Assembly (NCBI GenBank): GCA_002733575.1
Contig: NVWB01000167.1
Coordinates: 1 to 41,458, forward strand
DNA from: Blastopirellula sp.
Lineage (GTDB): Bacteria > Planctomycetota > Planctomycetia > Pirellulales > Pirellulaceae
Direction of reading: 5' to 3'
Length of the DNA stretch: 41,458 nucleotides
Each line of letters begins with the position of its first letter. Positions within the stretch are counted from its first letter, which is position 1. A program made the position numbers and the translations under genes. Below, one piece after another: positions 8,392-18,676 of this stretch. The notes below the pieces were generated by a model. It worked only from the letters and a program-made list of their open reading frames with translations, was not told the origin of the DNA and searched no databases.

Positions 8392-8463
8392 TGTAGATAG
8401 CAGTTGAATAGCGTAGAGGAGCGGTGGAATCGCGGTTGAGATTTGCAGCGCACATTTGAACAC
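8392..8463 (+). mobile_element. Solo IS21-type terminal sequence
   Basis: It begins TGTAGATAGCAGTTGAA, matching the terminus of the IS21 remnant at 24275 (TGTAGATAGCGGTTGAA), and is nearly identical over about 72 nt to 40232-40307, including CGGTGGAATCGCGGTTGA and GCGCACATTTGAACAC. No transposase is attached. It is a leftover IS end or a small non-autonomous derivative. Confidence 0.6.
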
Positions 8464-8752
8464 TTGTCGTGAAGTGAGATACTAGACAGTTTTGGTCGAT
8501 TCCTCTTTCACGGTAAGTACGGGTTAAAAAACGTAGATGAGGCTGGCTAAGACTTTGAGCTTAAGCCACTACTGGAATCTCAAAGCAAGATAGTTTACAT
8601 TCTCAAGAATGCAAACGATAAGAGAGGTTTCATGGATCCCCTTGATTTACGCTTGGCATTGTAAATCCGGATACAACACACACTCACTATTCTGCTGCAA
8701 TGTCCTCTTAATTAACAAGTGCAATTCATCCTAGTCAGTTAAGCTTACTCTT
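8464..8752. other. Intergenic stretch without recognisable gene
   Basis: The 289 nt upstream of the 261-aa gene contain only short frames. A GGTTAAAAAACGTAGA segment near 8521 weakly resembles the inner repeat of the IS21 end, so part may be IS remnant. The promoter for the gene at 8753 should be here, but I cannot define it. Confidence 0.3.
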
Positions 8753-9538
8753 ATGAAAACAAGTAAATCTTCAGGCGGGCACAAGCCTGCTGATATCCGT
8801 AATTGGATTACCAACCAGCCAAGTAAGCAGCGGACTCAGCTAAGATCTGCACTCCGTGGATTACGCAAAGCGTTCAAAGAGAAAAGTTCCACCGATCTTC
8901 TGTGGTGGCATGAAGTTGGTACTTACGTCAATGAGTTCTTTCCCACCGGGAAACGACAGTATGGAACGAACATGACGGAACTCCTGGCAAGCGAACTCAC
9001 AAAAGACGGCCCCAAGGCAATAACGCGAATTTCCAATGACTTATGGCAAGCTCGGAAGATTGCCAGAAACCTTACAAAGCAAGAGGCTAAGAACTGGACT
9101 AAAAAGCAGAAGACCAAATCGCTGTCCGCGAATCACTTCTACATATTGGTTTCGGTTGAAGACAAAGATCAGCGCAACAAGCTGCATGAGCAGTGCCTGC
9201 AAGATGGTTGGAGCATTGTTCGTCTGCGGGCTGAAGTGCAAAACTTGTTTGGTCATAAACGGAGCCGTGGTGGTAGAAAACCTCAGCCGCGTGAAATTCC
9301 ATTGCCGATGGTCGCGTTACAGGAAATTCAGATTCAAGCTCGCCGCTGGATGGCAAATCACGAAGTCTGGTTTGCCGGCAAGAAGGCATCTTTCCATGAT
9401 GTCAGCCAGATAATACAGTCCGCTGAGATGCATCAGAACTTGAGGGAGACTATAGGAGCACTCTCAAAGATGAATCGTGCTGTGGGCGATAGCCTGGATA
9501 CTTTAATGCAAATCCAGAGCCACATCGAAGGCGAATAG
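8753..9538 (+). CDS. Hypothetical protein, N-terminal region DUF1016-like
   Basis: This 261-residue protein is opposite to the cas operon. Residues about 48-160 resemble the helical N-terminal domain of DUF1016/YhcG-type proteins: LWWHEVGTYVNEFF, YGTNMTELLASEL, then NHFYILVSVEDKDQRNKL and GWSIVRLRAEVQ. The PD-(D/E)XK nuclease domain of full DUF1016 proteins is absent. Instead a basic segment (GHKRSRGGRKP, about 168-178) and a helical C-terminus follow. The basic stretches suggest nucleic-acid binding, but this is inference. No clear ribosome-binding site precedes the ATG. It is monocistronic and sits between the IS21 end and inverted-repeat element copy 1. Confidence 0.7.
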   Translation: MKTSKSSGGHKPADIRNWITNQPSKQRTQLRSALRGLRKAFKEKSSTDLLWWHEVGTYVNEFFPTGKRQYGTNMTELLASELTKDGPKAITRISNDLWQARKIARNLTKQEAKNWTKKQKTKSLSANHFYILVSVEDKDQRNKLHEQCLQDGWSIVRLRAEVQNLFGHKRSRGGRKPQPREIPLPMVALQEIQIQARRWMANHEVWFAGKKASFHDVSQIIQSAEMHQNLRETIGALSKMNRAVGDSLDTLMQIQSHIEGE

Positions 9539-9765
9539 CCGAGCGGCGGTTAGGAAGTATCGGGAAAATCGTCGAAAGCCGGATTCTGTGATGGCGGAAT
9601 GCTAGAATCGACAACATTCGATGCTCGAAAATGTTCCAGGCTGAATTCAAATGGGAAATGTGAGATTGATATTGCTGAGTTCGATAAAAATTACTTGAAA
9701 GGCCACTTACCTTTTGTGATCACCAGCTACAACGAGAGCACACTTCAGATGCAATTGCCGCACGG

Positions 9766-10016
9766 TGTACTAGCCCAGTGACTTTCGGTGGTCCATTTAA
9801 GCGATTCTCAATCCTCACAAAGATGTGGTTATCATCCTTAAAGGGGAAATCAAACCATTCGAGGCGGTTGATCAATTATGATGCTTGTAATTTGAACTGC
9901 CATACACGACGAATTCACTCATAACGGTCAAGCATAATGCTGGTTTATTCGTTGAATATCTTAACGATCACACACTATTGCAACTGGTATGTCTAGTGGT
10001 AGTATGTTCACGATGC
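9766..10016 (+). mobile_element. Inverted-repeat (MITE-like) element, copy 1, degraded right end
   Basis: It begins GTACTAGCCCAGTGACTTTC and aligns along its length with the copies at 13798 and 18677 (shared blocks TTCGGTGGT, GATGTGGT, CATTCGAGG, TCAATTAT, TGAACTGCCAT, GTATGTTCACGA). The right terminal repeat is lost after GTTCACGA. It lies 19 nt beyond the DUF1552 stop codon. It carries no ORF of its own. Confidence 0.75.
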
Positions 10017-10035
10017 ACATCTTTAGTTGTATTGC

Positions 10036-11289
10036 TCAGACCATCTCTAGGCCTGTCATAGTGCCGGTGCTGCTGCCGAAGGTGTCGATCTCCAGTCCCA
10101 GACGCTGCAGCATTGAGACGAAGAGGTTGGGCAGAGGGTAATTGAGCTCTTGGTTGAAGGCGAGGTGCTGCCCGTGCTTGAAGCCGCCGCCTGCCAGGAT
10201 AATCGGCATGTTGCGGTTGTCGTGATTGTTGGCATTGCCTAGCGTTGATCCCAGAAACACCATGGTGTTGTCCAGCAGAGAATCGCCCCCTTCCTGGCTC
10301 TCGTTTAGCTTTCTGAGGAAGCCGCCGAACTCCCGCATGATTGCCGATTCGACGATCGCCAGTTGCTTGAGCTTTGATTCGTCTTTGCCGTGATGCGACA
10401 GCATGTGGTAATCGGTATCGACTCCCGAAATAACGGGCACGGCGTTCATTCCCGGGTCGTACAGAGTGAGGAATCGCGTGGAGTCAGTCTGGATGGCCAG
10501 GTGCATCATGTCGTACATCAGCCGCGTTCGTTCGAGCATCTGTAGCCGGTCAAGTTGATCTTTGGGCGGCTTCACGTCGACGCTCGGTTTGGGACGGGCT
10601 GCCCACTGCTCCGCTTTGTGCAGTTGCGTCTCGGCTTCACGGACGGCCGTGAAGTACTGGTCGAGCTTCTGCCGGTCGAGTTGACCGAGCCGTTGCGACA
10701 TCCGTTTGGCCTGGCCCTGGACGACGTCCAGAACGCTTTGGCCCTCTTGCAAGCATTTGACCTGCTTCGCCTTCTCTTTCGGATTGCCTTCGAGGAAGAG
10801 CTGCGCGAAGACGCGCGACGGTCTCCCCTCAGCCGGAAGTTCTACACCCGAGCGGGAATACGAGAGCCCCGTGCTGGCAATCGTCAGGGGCAGAGAGGCC
10901 AGTCGCGTTTCTCGACCGAGTTGCTCGGCTGCAAGCTGATCGAGCGAGATTGTGTTCTTGAATCCGGCACCGGTGGGATTCTTCGCGCACGACAGGAACG
11001 ATTTATGCGCCAGATGGCCACCTCCGACGGAAGGATGCGAGGTTCCCGTGATGACGGTGAAGTCGTCGCGGAACTCGCCGATCTCCTTCAGGTAGTGGCT
11101 CAACTCATAATCTCGGCCTACCTTCGTGGGATTGAAGTTCTGCGCGTGAAAGCCAAAAGCAATGTTGATTGCAACCATACGCCGCTTCACTGCGGGGGTA
11201 GCCGCATTCGCGCGAGGCTGCATCGCATTCAAGAACGGTAAGCCGATGGCGACACCCGATGATCGCAGAAACGTTCGTCGTGAAAGCAT
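10036..11289 (-). CDS. DUF1552 family protein with Tat signal
   Basis: This is a DUF1552 protein of the kind found paired with planctomycete cytochromes; it is related to the DUF1501/sulfatase-like exported proteins and its function is unknown. From ATG 11289 (GAGAAAG 6 nt upstream) it has 417 residues; the longer frame uses a TTG at 11304. The N-terminus is a twin-arginine signal, SRRTFLRSSG, followed by a hydrophobic stretch, so it is exported folded. Family segments include GFHAQNFNPT, TGTSHPSVGGGHLA and a C-terminal FLGSTLGNANNHDNRNMPIILAGG. It lies 98 nt downstream of the cytochrome gene, probably in one operon. Bound cofactors are not evident. Confidence 0.9.
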   Translation of the reverse strand: MLSRRTFLRSSGVAIGLPFLNAMQPRANAATPAVKRRMVAINIAFGFHAQNFNPTKVGRDYELSHYLKEIGEFRDDFTVITGTSHPSVGGGHLAHKSFLSCAKNPTGAGFKNTISLDQLAAEQLGRETRLASLPLTIASTGLSYSRSGVELPAEGRPSRVFAQLFLEGNPKEKAKQVKCLQEGQSVLDVVQGQAKRMSQRLGQLDRQKLDQYFTAVREAETQLHKAEQWAARPKPSVDVKPPKDQLDRLQMLERTRLMYDMMHLAIQTDSTRFLTLYDPGMNAVPVISGVDTDYHMLSHHGKDESKLKQLAIVESAIMREFGGFLRKLNESQEGGDSLLDNTMVFLGSTLGNANNHDNRNMPIILAGGGFKHGQHLAFNQELNYPLPNLFVSMLQRLGLEIDTFGSSTGTMTGLEMV

Positions 11290-11387
11290 AATGATCTTTC
11301 TCAATGTGGAGGAGCTGGTTTGTGAAACTTCAATCGTGACTGTCGTATTGTGTCTCTTGCTTACGCATTTCCAGACCGACTGTAGTA

Positions 11388-13781
11388 TTAGGGTCGGTGA
11401 AACGTGGGGCTCTGAACGATCTCGTGTACGAGAGAACGCAAGCCGTAATGTTGGTTGCTCACTTTCGCGACAATTTCCTTAATGGCCGGGCGGTCAGAGA
11501 ACCCAACGGTCCGTCCCATGGAGTACGTCAGCAGCTTCTTGGTCAATCCCGCAGTGATTTGGTCGGCGTCGTCCGCAAGCAATTCCTTGAACCGTCGAAT
11601 GTCGCTAAACGGGCGGCCGTCGGGTGTCTGCCCCGTGGCATCGACGGGCCGTCCGAGTTTGTAGCTGACCCAGTCATGCGTGAACGGAGCTCGTTTGATA
11701 TCGGGACGACGTCCCTCGCCGAGCGTGCGGTAGTCGTCCTGCCATCCGCCGATGACGTCGAAGTTTTCCAGAGCGAATCCTGCCGGGTCGATGAGCACAT
11801 GGCAGACAGCACATGTATCTACGTTTCGGTGTTTGGCGAGCTGCTCGCGGATCGTCGTTGCGCCGCGAATATCGGGTTCGACGGTGGGAGTATTCGGCGG
11901 TGGCGGCGGGACCGGTGTGCCCATGATGTTCTCCAGTACCCAGATTCCGCGAATAACTGGTGATGAGTTCGAGCCGTTCGCGGTGACTTTGAGAATACTC
12001 GCTTGCGTCATGATGCCGCCACGGACACTGTCCGCCGGCAACGTCACCTTGCGAAACCCCTGTCCCTCAACGCCGTCGATGCCGTAGTGCTTGGCCAATC
12101 GCTCGTTGACGATCAAAAAATCGGAATCGACAATGTTCATCACACTCAAGTCCTCGCGCAACATCTCCTGAAAGAATTGTTGTGTCTCTTCGACCATGGA
12201 GATCTTCAGCAACTCGTCGAACTCGGGATACAACTTCTGGTCGGGCGTGGTGAAATCGATATCCTTCAAACTGAGCCACTGGGCCGTGAAATTTACAGTA
12301 AAGGCTTTTGCCTTTGGGGAATTGAGTAAACGATCAACCTGCCCGCGTAGGACCATCGGGTCGTCGAGCTTTCCCTCAACCGCCAGGGACAGCAACTCCT
12401 CATCGGGCATCGAACTCCAGAGGAAGTATGACAGTCGTGAAGCCAATGCATGCTGGCTGATGACATCATCTCCCGGCTCTTCGAGGAACAGGAATTCCGG
12501 TGAGCAGAGCACCGCCTTGAGGGCTAAACGCAATGCCGCCTCGAACGAGCCTCCGCCGTCCAATTCGGATTTGGCAAGACTAAGGAAGGGGGCAACTTCG
12601 CCCGTATCGACTGGTCGGCGGAATGCGCGAGGCAGGACTCTTTCGAGGATCACTTTGACATCAGTCACCATGCCTGTCTTAGGATCGACTTCGCCCATCA
12701 AGCGGGATCGGCTGACAGGTGGCCATTCTTCTATGGGCCCTTCGATCGTGATATCCCCGATCTCAAGCCCCGGATTCGGATAGGTGTTCGCATCTTTTCG
12801 AGTGTCTTCGGTCCCATAGCACTTGGGCAGAAATGTACCGTTCGGTTCTACCAGACGATCTTCAAACTCAACCGTTGTCCATTTTTCGGGAGGGATATCA
12901 TAGTAGCCAACCAGATGCTTCTCGCGTCTGCCGACTATCGTGTCGCCGCCATAGATGCGCAGAGTCACGGGCTCTTTGCTCTGGATCGCCCGGACACGGA
13001 CCTTCACGTGGTACGTTCCCGCAGGCGCACGCAAGCGGGCAAAGTTGACGAGGTTAGACGGGCAGTATCTCGACTGAAAGATGACAACGCCGTCCTTTGT
13101 CTTTCGGAACATCTTTCCGAAATAATTCGCAATAAACGAATTTCCAAGGTGGTCTTTTTGGTCCAGGAGGTTCGTCTCGTGCCGAATGTATTTGGGCTTG
13201 GTGGGCGGGCCGAATACGGCATCCAGCGTGGCATCGGCAGCTCGCAGATACGCTTGCATCGCTTCCGCAGAAACTGCCAGCCCTTCGCCCACATTATCGA
13301 ACCCGTCGGTCGTCGCATCCTGAGGCAGCATGTTCTTAACTCGTGCCTCAATGCCAAACAGATCACGAACGGTCGCTTCGTACTCGGTTCGGTTAAGTCG
13401 TCGCAACACGACGTTGCTGCGTGCCCGATCAGCCCTCGTTAGTGCGGTCGAGAGTGTCTTGATCGCAGCCGATTGTTTCGCACTGGCAATTCGTGGCTCG
13501 TCCTGAGGAGGCATTTCGCCTTTGACCATGCGATCATGAACGAGCACCCAATGTCGGGCCGTTTCCCGGTCGCTTAGGTCATCGCCCAGGTCGGCGAGAT
13601 CGAAGCTACCTTCGGCGTCTTTGCCCTCGTGGCAATCGATGCAGTGCGCCGTCAGCAACGGTTGAAGCTGGCTTTTTAATGCACGGGATTGCCCCAGCGC
13701 ATTGGGTTGCTCAGCAATGCTGACTGCGACCGTCAAACCGAGCATGATCGCTATGCGACGTAGTTTTTGTATTCTGAACAT
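11388..13781 (-). CDS. Planctomycete cytochrome c protein (DUF1587/1592/1588/1585)
   Basis: This 797-residue exported protein has the multi-domain layout of planctomycete PSCyt1-type proteins. It has a signal peptide (about 1-31), a heme motif CxxCH at 47-51 (CIDCH), the NRTEYEATVRDLFG block near 129-142 (DUF1587), the RLSYFLWSSMPDEELL block (DUF1592), the GGIMTQASILKVTANGSNSSP and PVPPPPPNTPT block (DUF1588), a second CxxCH at 657-661 (CAVCH) and the DUF1585 end. It is presumed to be a periplasmic electron carrier or oxidoreductase acting with the DUF1552 partner; substrate unknown. The start has GAGG 9 nt upstream. Element copy 2 ends 17 nt before the start codon, so any promoter lies in or beyond the element. 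Confidence 0.92.
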   Translation of the reverse strand: MFRIQKLRRIAIMLGLTVAVSIAEQPNALGQSRALKSQLQPLLTAHCIDCHEGKDAEGSFDLADLGDDLSDRETARHWVLVHDRMVKGEMPPQDEPRIASAKQSAAIKTLSTALTRADRARSNVVLRRLNRTEYEATVRDLFGIEARVKNMLPQDATTDGFDNVGEGLAVSAEAMQAYLRAADATLDAVFGPPTKPKYIRHETNLLDQKDHLGNSFIANYFGKMFRKTKDGVVIFQSRYCPSNLVNFARLRAPAGTYHVKVRVRAIQSKEPVTLRIYGGDTIVGRREKHLVGYYDIPPEKWTTVEFEDRLVEPNGTFLPKCYGTEDTRKDANTYPNPGLEIGDITIEGPIEEWPPVSRSRLMGEVDPKTGMVTDVKVILERVLPRAFRRPVDTGEVAPFLSLAKSELDGGGSFEAALRLALKAVLCSPEFLFLEEPGDDVISQHALASRLSYFLWSSMPDEELLSLAVEGKLDDPMVLRGQVDRLLNSPKAKAFTVNFTAQWLSLKDIDFTTPDQKLYPEFDELLKISMVEETQQFFQEMLREDLSVMNIVDSDFLIVNERLAKHYGIDGVEGQGFRKVTLPADSVRGGIMTQASILKVTANGSNSSPVIRGIWVLENIMGTPVPPPPPNTPTVEPDIRGATTIREQLAKHRNVDTCAVCHVLIDPAGFALENFDVIGGWQDDYRTLGEGRRPDIKRAPFTHDWVSYKLGRPVDATGQTPDGRPFSDIRRFKELLADDADQITAGLTKKLLTYSMGRTVGFSDRPAIKEIVAKVSNQHYGLRSLVHEIVQSPTFHRP

Positions 13782-13797
13782 CGTTTCTAACCTCGTT

Positions 13798-14074
13798 GTA
13801 CTAGCCCGGCGAGTTTCGTTGGTTACTCTAATTTGATTCTCAATCCACTTAAAGATGTGACATTATCCATCAAGAAGAACTTATAGCATTCGAGGCTGTC
13901 GGTCAATTATAATGTTCTCCTCGATGTTGACGCTACAGGTATGCGTATACCTAACTAGTTAAGTGAGATCACACATAATCAGATGGTATATTCATCGAAT
14001 TTCTGGGCGAACACGGCCCGCTTGCAACTGAATTAGTGGAAGGATGTTCACGCCGAAGGTCTCTGGGCTAGTAC
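13798..14074 (+). mobile_element. Inverted-repeat (MITE-like) element, copy 2, both ends intact
   Basis: The left end GTACTAGCCCGGCGAGTTTC and the inverted right end GTACTAGCCCAGAGACCTTC share ten terminal bases exactly and most of the next eleven. The 277-bp interior aligns with copies 1 and 3 (for example GGTCAATTATAATG, CGGCCCGCTTGCAACTG, GGATGTTCACG) and has no ORF. It occupies most of the gap between the cytochrome gene and the porin gene. Confidence 0.8.
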
Positions 14075-14153
14075 ACCATGTCAGGAAGATCCAACAGATG
14101 AACTTGGTCAAATAGCAGGTGAGGATCAGTGCAGAGAGCGACTCTGCGTGGGA

Positions 14154-15527
14154 TCAGAATTTCATTACAGCATCAACCGATAGAAGAAGCTGATTGTTTG
14201 AAAGCCCCGCGTTAAAGGCTGGTGTTGCTGTCGGATCGTCGCGATCTTGCCAATCCCAGCGAATTTCGGGTCGAAACAACAGGCACTCACAAGGACGTAG
14301 TTGCAAGCCCATTGAGAGATTCGTATAAATCCCTGGTGCTGCTGCATTCCCAGAACGAAATCCAGATCCAACAAATCCATCATCGTCACGATAGACTTCA
14401 AGTCGCAATCCAGCTGCTAGTTCATCGCAATGTTGATAGATAAGATATTGCGTAACCCCATAGGCTTCTGCATTTTCAATTCCATATGTACTGCTGCCCT
14501 GTTGATAAAAATAATCGTGGACCAGTGCATAGGACAGCCTGTCGGTCAGTTCTCGATCAAGACTAAGGGAATAGGTCACACGATTCAGGTTTTCACCTGG
14601 GGAATCAGGTCCGGGGTTGCCATCGATATCTTGCCAGTCGGCTCGTTCATCTTGCTCTGGGCCCAAATTGATTGCAAATGTTAGAGCTGTGGCTTCATCT
14701 AGTGAAGTCCAAGTAATCCCTCCAGTGTAGCCTAGTTCATTATTGTTGTCCTCCCAAACATCCGACCCACGATGCAAGCCGTGTGACGTTGAAATCTGAT
14801 CAGAAAGATTAAAAGAAGCTAACACGCCTGTGTGAGAATATGCCGTGATATTGAATCCCATCGACTTTGAATAGAAAAAATCCTCAGTTGCCAATCCGGT
14901 TTCGTAACCTACCAGGGCATACCATTTACCAATCCGAAACGTCACACCAGTCCCGATTGGCACGAAAATATCGGCATACAATTGTGGAATAGCCAGTTTG
15001 TAGAATCGGTTCGAGCTGTCCGATACAATTTGATCGTCTAGACCTAAAGACTGAAAAAAGAACGCGTCTGTCCCATAGATAATATCGGACTGAAAACCAA
15101 GTGAGAGAGAATTGCATTCTGTGTCTACCGCTCTTCCAGCGATTAAGTATAGTTGATTGAGTTGATATTCATTTGCTCGGTCATTTTGCCCGACTGGCCC
15201 GTTGTACTTATCGGTCGGATTGTCAGGGTTCCAAGTAAATCCTTGAGCCAACCAACCTTCAATAAACAACCCTGTCTGTTCTGTGAAACTGTCACCCAAA
15301 ACCCAGCGGTTGAGCCTACCGCAATTGTCTAACTCAGCTTCATAATCAAGACAACTCGGTGTGATAGAAGTACAGATATCTTCAAATTCAATACATGAAC
15401 GAGGTTCCTGACCATACGCAGACTGTAAAGTAAGCAGGCTCTCTGAATAAAATGAGCCACTAACCACAGCCAATAGCACAATAACCTGAAGTCGAATTCG
15501 CCATAGAGATCGCAAAACATCGGTCAT
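14154..15527 (-). CDS. Outer-membrane beta-barrel porin (BBP2/OmpL-like)
   Basis: This protein has about 457 residues from the ATG at 15527 (AGGA about 8 nt upstream; the frame continues to a TTG at 15545). It has an N-terminal signal peptide with a long hydrophobic stretch ending near SAYGQ. The mature part has alternating amphipathic strands and the typical planctomycete BBP2 segments: GLFIEGWLAQGFTWNPDNPTD, NQLYLIAGR, SDIIYGTDA, GTGVTFRIGKWYALVGYE and a C-terminal strand ending in phenylalanine (LLLSVDAVMKF). A cysteine-rich N-terminal segment (CIEFEDICTSITPSCLDYE) precedes the barrel. It probably forms a substrate channel; specificity cannot be read. It is monocistronic, between two inverted-repeat elements' territories. 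Confidence 0.82.
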   Translation of the reverse strand: MTDVLRSLWRIRLQVIVLLAVVSGSFYSESLLTLQSAYGQEPRSCIEFEDICTSITPSCLDYEAELDNCGRLNRWVLGDSFTEQTGLFIEGWLAQGFTWNPDNPTDKYNGPVGQNDRANEYQLNQLYLIAGRAVDTECNSLSLGFQSDIIYGTDAFFFQSLGLDDQIVSDSSNRFYKLAIPQLYADIFVPIGTGVTFRIGKWYALVGYETGLATEDFFYSKSMGFNITAYSHTGVLASFNLSDQISTSHGLHRGSDVWEDNNNELGYTGGITWTSLDEATALTFAINLGPEQDERADWQDIDGNPGPDSPGENLNRVTYSLSLDRELTDRLSYALVHDYFYQQGSSTYGIENAEAYGVTQYLIYQHCDELAAGLRLEVYRDDDGFVGSGFRSGNAAAPGIYTNLSMGLQLRPCECLLFRPEIRWDWQDRDDPTATPAFNAGLSNNQLLLSVDAVMKF

Positions 15528-15699
15528 CACTGGATTCCTTTCCAAACAAGAGCATTATTAATTGATCTTCGTCCGACGAGACTGAGTTCCTTGAAATGAA
15601 CACTCAATCGAGCCCTGATGATTGGATGATACTCAATCGCAATTAATACCACTGGTACAACTCACACAATCGTTATTTTTGGACAACAGGAAGAAATTA

Positions 15700-18627
15700 C
15701 TATTCAGACAGATCGTCAGAGGGATGTTCAGAATTTCTAGTTGCCGTATAAGCGGAAAGCTCACGTAAGATTTTAGTCAAGTATTGCTGTAATTCAATAA
15801 ATGTTGACCTCGCATTTTCGAGCGACTTTGATCGGCCCATTTCTTCAAGTCGAAGCGTGAGTTCTTCGACATGAGTCGCTCCGAAAATGCGAAATGAGCC
15901 TTTGATTGTATGAGCACTTTGTTGAACTAATGCGTGATCATCCTTCGCGATGGCTTCTTCTAATTGCGATAATAATACGGGACATTCCTCAAAAACAGCT
16001 TCGATAACTGTTGCCATTAAATCTTGGTCTTCTTGGACGAATTGCAGAGCAATGTTCCAATCAATCATATTTTGATTTTCCTCATTTGCGCTTGCATTTT
16101 CTCTAGGATCTTGTCTGCAACCTGAATTATCCAGATCTGCACTAGACGTTGTTGATGCGTCAGAATGACTTCCTGTGTTTATCAACATTCCTGTGCCTTT
16201 TACTGCATGTTTTTTAATCGTTTCAATCAATTGTTCTGTTGTAATTGGCTTCGCAATGTAACCATCCATACCTACTTCCAAACAACGTTCTTGATCTCCT
16301 CTCATAGCAGCTGCTGTCATCGCAATAATTGGGATGTGTTGACCAGTGTGCTCTTCTTGTTTTCGTATGACAGTAGTAGCTTCGTACCCGTCCATCACTG
16401 GCATATGGATATCCATGAACACGAGGTCAAAGCGTTCACCACTGGATATTAAATCCGTAGCCTCTTTGCCATTGTTGGCAATCACAATGTTATGTCCTCT
16501 GAGTAACCCAATCGCCACTTTTTGATTTATAACACCATCCTCAACGAGCAGGATGTCTAGTGGGACTGAAACGTGATATTTGTCTGCATGTTTATCCGTA
16601 GTAGAAATCGTTGCTGGCTTTGCATGTCCCAAATCCTCAAGCATCATGTTCTGTAATTCAGATGGAACCACTGGTTTTAATAGAAATCTTGTGATATCCA
16701 ATTGCCGATATCTCTCAGTGTTTTTCATGTTCATTGCTGAAAGGAGCATCACTAGTCTGCAATCGGCAAGTTCTGTGTCAGCACGTATATATTCAGCGAA
16801 TTGAAAGCCATTCATCACCGGCAAAGTGTAATCAATCAACACGAATTTGTAGGGCTGCTTTATTTCTAGAGACCGTTTCAGTTCTGCCAACGCGGAAGCC
16901 CCATCGCTCATAACAACCGGGGTCATGCCCCAACTCTTCAGGAGCGTGTCTAAGGCATTTCGATTCGTTTGATTGTCATCAACTACTAAGACTGGAAGGC
17001 CTGCAAGAGGTTGAACAGTCTGCTCTATGTTTAAATTATTGGTTGGTTGTGTTCCAAAGACTGCCGTGAAGATAAATGTAGTCCCTTGCCCTTCTTCACT
17101 CTCTATCCAGATACGACCTCCCATTAACTCGACTAATTGTCGAGAAATTGCAAGGCCAAGTCCTGTGCCTCCAAACTCTCTTGTTGTGGAAGCATCGGCT
17201 TGGCTAAAGACGCGGAAGACTTTTTCCTGTTTGTTCTTTGGAATTCCGACTCCTGTGTCTCGAACAGATATTTGTAAGGAGATATCACCCTGGGAAATTC
17301 TTTCTCCAACAACATCAATGACAATTCCTCCTTCTTCAGTAAACTTCACAGCGTTCCCAACAAGATTCACAATGATTTGTGCCAAGCGTCCAGGGTCTCC
17401 GATAAGATTATCTGGAACATTGGGGTTAAATTGACAGGCAAGTTCCAACCCTTTCTCGGCGGCTTGATTCGTAAGTGACTGAGCAGATCTTGTCACACAA
17501 TCTCGCAAACTAAAGTTAACAGTCTCCAGTTCTAACTTACCCGCTTCAATTTTTGAAAAATCTAAGATATCGTTGATTAATCGTAATAATGAATTTGCAG
17601 AGAGCTGAGCCATACTAAGATACTCTCGCTGCTGCACTGTGAGTTCAGTGCTGGACAGTAGCTCCGACATGCCAATAATCCCATTCATGGGAGTGCGAAT
17701 TTCGTGACTCATGTTGGCGAGGAATTCACTTTTTGCTTTCGTTGCTTGTTCGGCTGTATCCTTGGCTCGTCGTAATTCGACTTCTGCACGTTCACTTTCA
17801 ACAATATTTGCACTCAACATCGTAATGATTGATGTGGATGCCAATCCAATAGTGACTACCATACTCAGAAAACCTATCACCAGGAGTCTCGCTCGGGCAA
17901 TTGCTGCAACCCAATCTTCGGCAGGTAGATCGACTCCGAGAACAGCTTCTACGTTTCCCGCTTCATCGTACATTGGCTCATAAGCACTGATCCAGGTGCC
18001 CCATCGATCGGTATAAGGCGTATCATCAAAAGCTGCTTTTCCCGCATAAGCACGATCAAGAAATTCACTCTTCTCGGGCCAGACTTCACCTATCACAGTA
18101 CGACTTTCTTTTTCACCTTGATAGATTCCATCATGATCGTAATCCGTTTCGGAATCGATAATTAGTATGTTGCCTTCAGGATGTTTGCGAAAAGTGTAGA
18201 TATCAGTGACAGCGGAATTTAGTTGCAGCCAACTAATTTGCCTATTGATCATTTTTAGATAATGTGTGTCGTCTAATGCTGTGTCGGGGGTGATTTTAGA
18301 GTGGCCCATCTCTTGTAATTCATGGGCGTAAGTTGGAGCAAATCCTTCAACTTGTTTGCGTAATCGAACTCGCTCACGGTTGCCAGCATCTTCAACTAAG
18401 AACCAACCTAAAACGAGCAGCAAGTTCAGGCAGGCCCAAACCACTATTAAGGTATGGTAGGACTGGACACTACGTCTAAGCCAAACAGAGATGCCTAAGA
18501 GAGCAACGATAGAACAGCCTGAAAATAGGACATAATCATAATTGGAAATAAATGGAATCATCACCAACTCCACGACTATGGGAATACTAAGCAATTCATG
18601 ATACCACTGTTTTTGTTCAAGTGCCAA
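15700..18627 (-). CDS. Hybrid sensor histidine kinase with two receiver domains and Hpt
   Basis: This 975-residue phosphorelay protein has hydrophobic helices within about 14-80, an extracytoplasmic Cache-like sensor (about 80-243, with [21 protein letters not shown]) and a last membrane helix (about 246-272). The HisKA domain has H308 in [10 protein letters not shown]. The ATPase domain has N425 (NAVKFT), DTGVGIP at 457-463 and GGTGLGL. Receiver 1 has D599 ([11 protein letters not shown]) and receiver 2 D739 ([11 protein letters not shown]). A C-terminal Hpt domain carries H906 (AHTIKGSF). All phosphotransfer residues are present. Receiver 2 has VEDGVINQ where VEDNxxNQ is usual. No cognate output regulator is adjacent, so the final target is unknown. 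Element copy 3 lies 50 nt upstream of the start. Confidence 0.93.
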   Translation of the reverse strand: MALEQKQWYHELLSIPIVVELVMIPFISNYDYVLFSGCSIVALLGISVWLRRSVQSYHTLIVVWACLNLLLVLGWFLVEDAGNRERVRLRKQVEGFAPTYAHELQEMGHSKITPDTALDDTHYLKMINRQISWLQLNSAVTDIYTFRKHPEGNILIIDSETDYDHDGIYQGEKESRTVIGEVWPEKSEFLDRAYAGKAAFDDTPYTDRWGTWISAYEPMYDEAGNVEAVLGVDLPAEDWVAAIARARLLVIGFLSMVVTIGLASTSIITMLSANIVESERAEVELRRAKDTAEQATKAKSEFLANMSHEIRTPMNGIIGMSELLSSTELTVQQREYLSMAQLSANSLLRLINDILDFSKIEAGKLELETVNFSLRDCVTRSAQSLTNQAAEKGLELACQFNPNVPDNLIGDPGRLAQIIVNLVGNAVKFTEEGGIVIDVVGERISQGDISLQISVRDTGVGIPKNKQEKVFRVFSQADASTTREFGGTGLGLAISRQLVELMGGRIWIESEEGQGTTFIFTAVFGTQPTNNLNIEQTVQPLAGLPVLVVDDNQTNRNALDTLLKSWGMTPVVMSDGASALAELKRSLEIKQPYKFVLIDYTLPVMNGFQFAEYIRADTELADCRLVMLLSAMNMKNTERYRQLDITRFLLKPVVPSELQNMMLEDLGHAKPATISTTDKHADKYHVSVPLDILLVEDGVINQKVAIGLLRGHNIVIANNGKEATDLISSGERFDLVFMDIHMPVMDGYEATTVIRKQEEHTGQHIPIIAMTAAAMRGDQERCLEVGMDGYIAKPITTEQLIETIKKHAVKGTGMLINTGSHSDASTTSSADLDNSGCRQDPRENASANEENQNMIDWNIALQFVQEDQDLMATVIEAVFEECPVLLSQLEEAIAKDDHALVQQSAHTIKGSFRIFGATHVEELTLRLEEMGRSKSLENARSTFIELQQYLTKILRELSAYTATRNSEHPSDDLSE

Positions 18628-18676
18628 CTATTTGGTGAATCTTCTCGTTATGTACAAAAGAATATTACACTTAAGT

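Noticed and set aside
9599..9781. 60-codon plus-strand frame before element copy 1
   Set aside because: Its end runs into the inverted-repeat element; no ribosome-binding site or family similarity.
10555..11241. 228-codon plus-strand frame opposite the DUF1552 gene
   Set aside because: It is an antisense shadow of a clear family member in GC-rich sequence.
11397..13442. Several long plus-strand frames opposite the cytochrome gene
   Set aside because: All are antisense to a well-supported planctomycete cytochrome protein.
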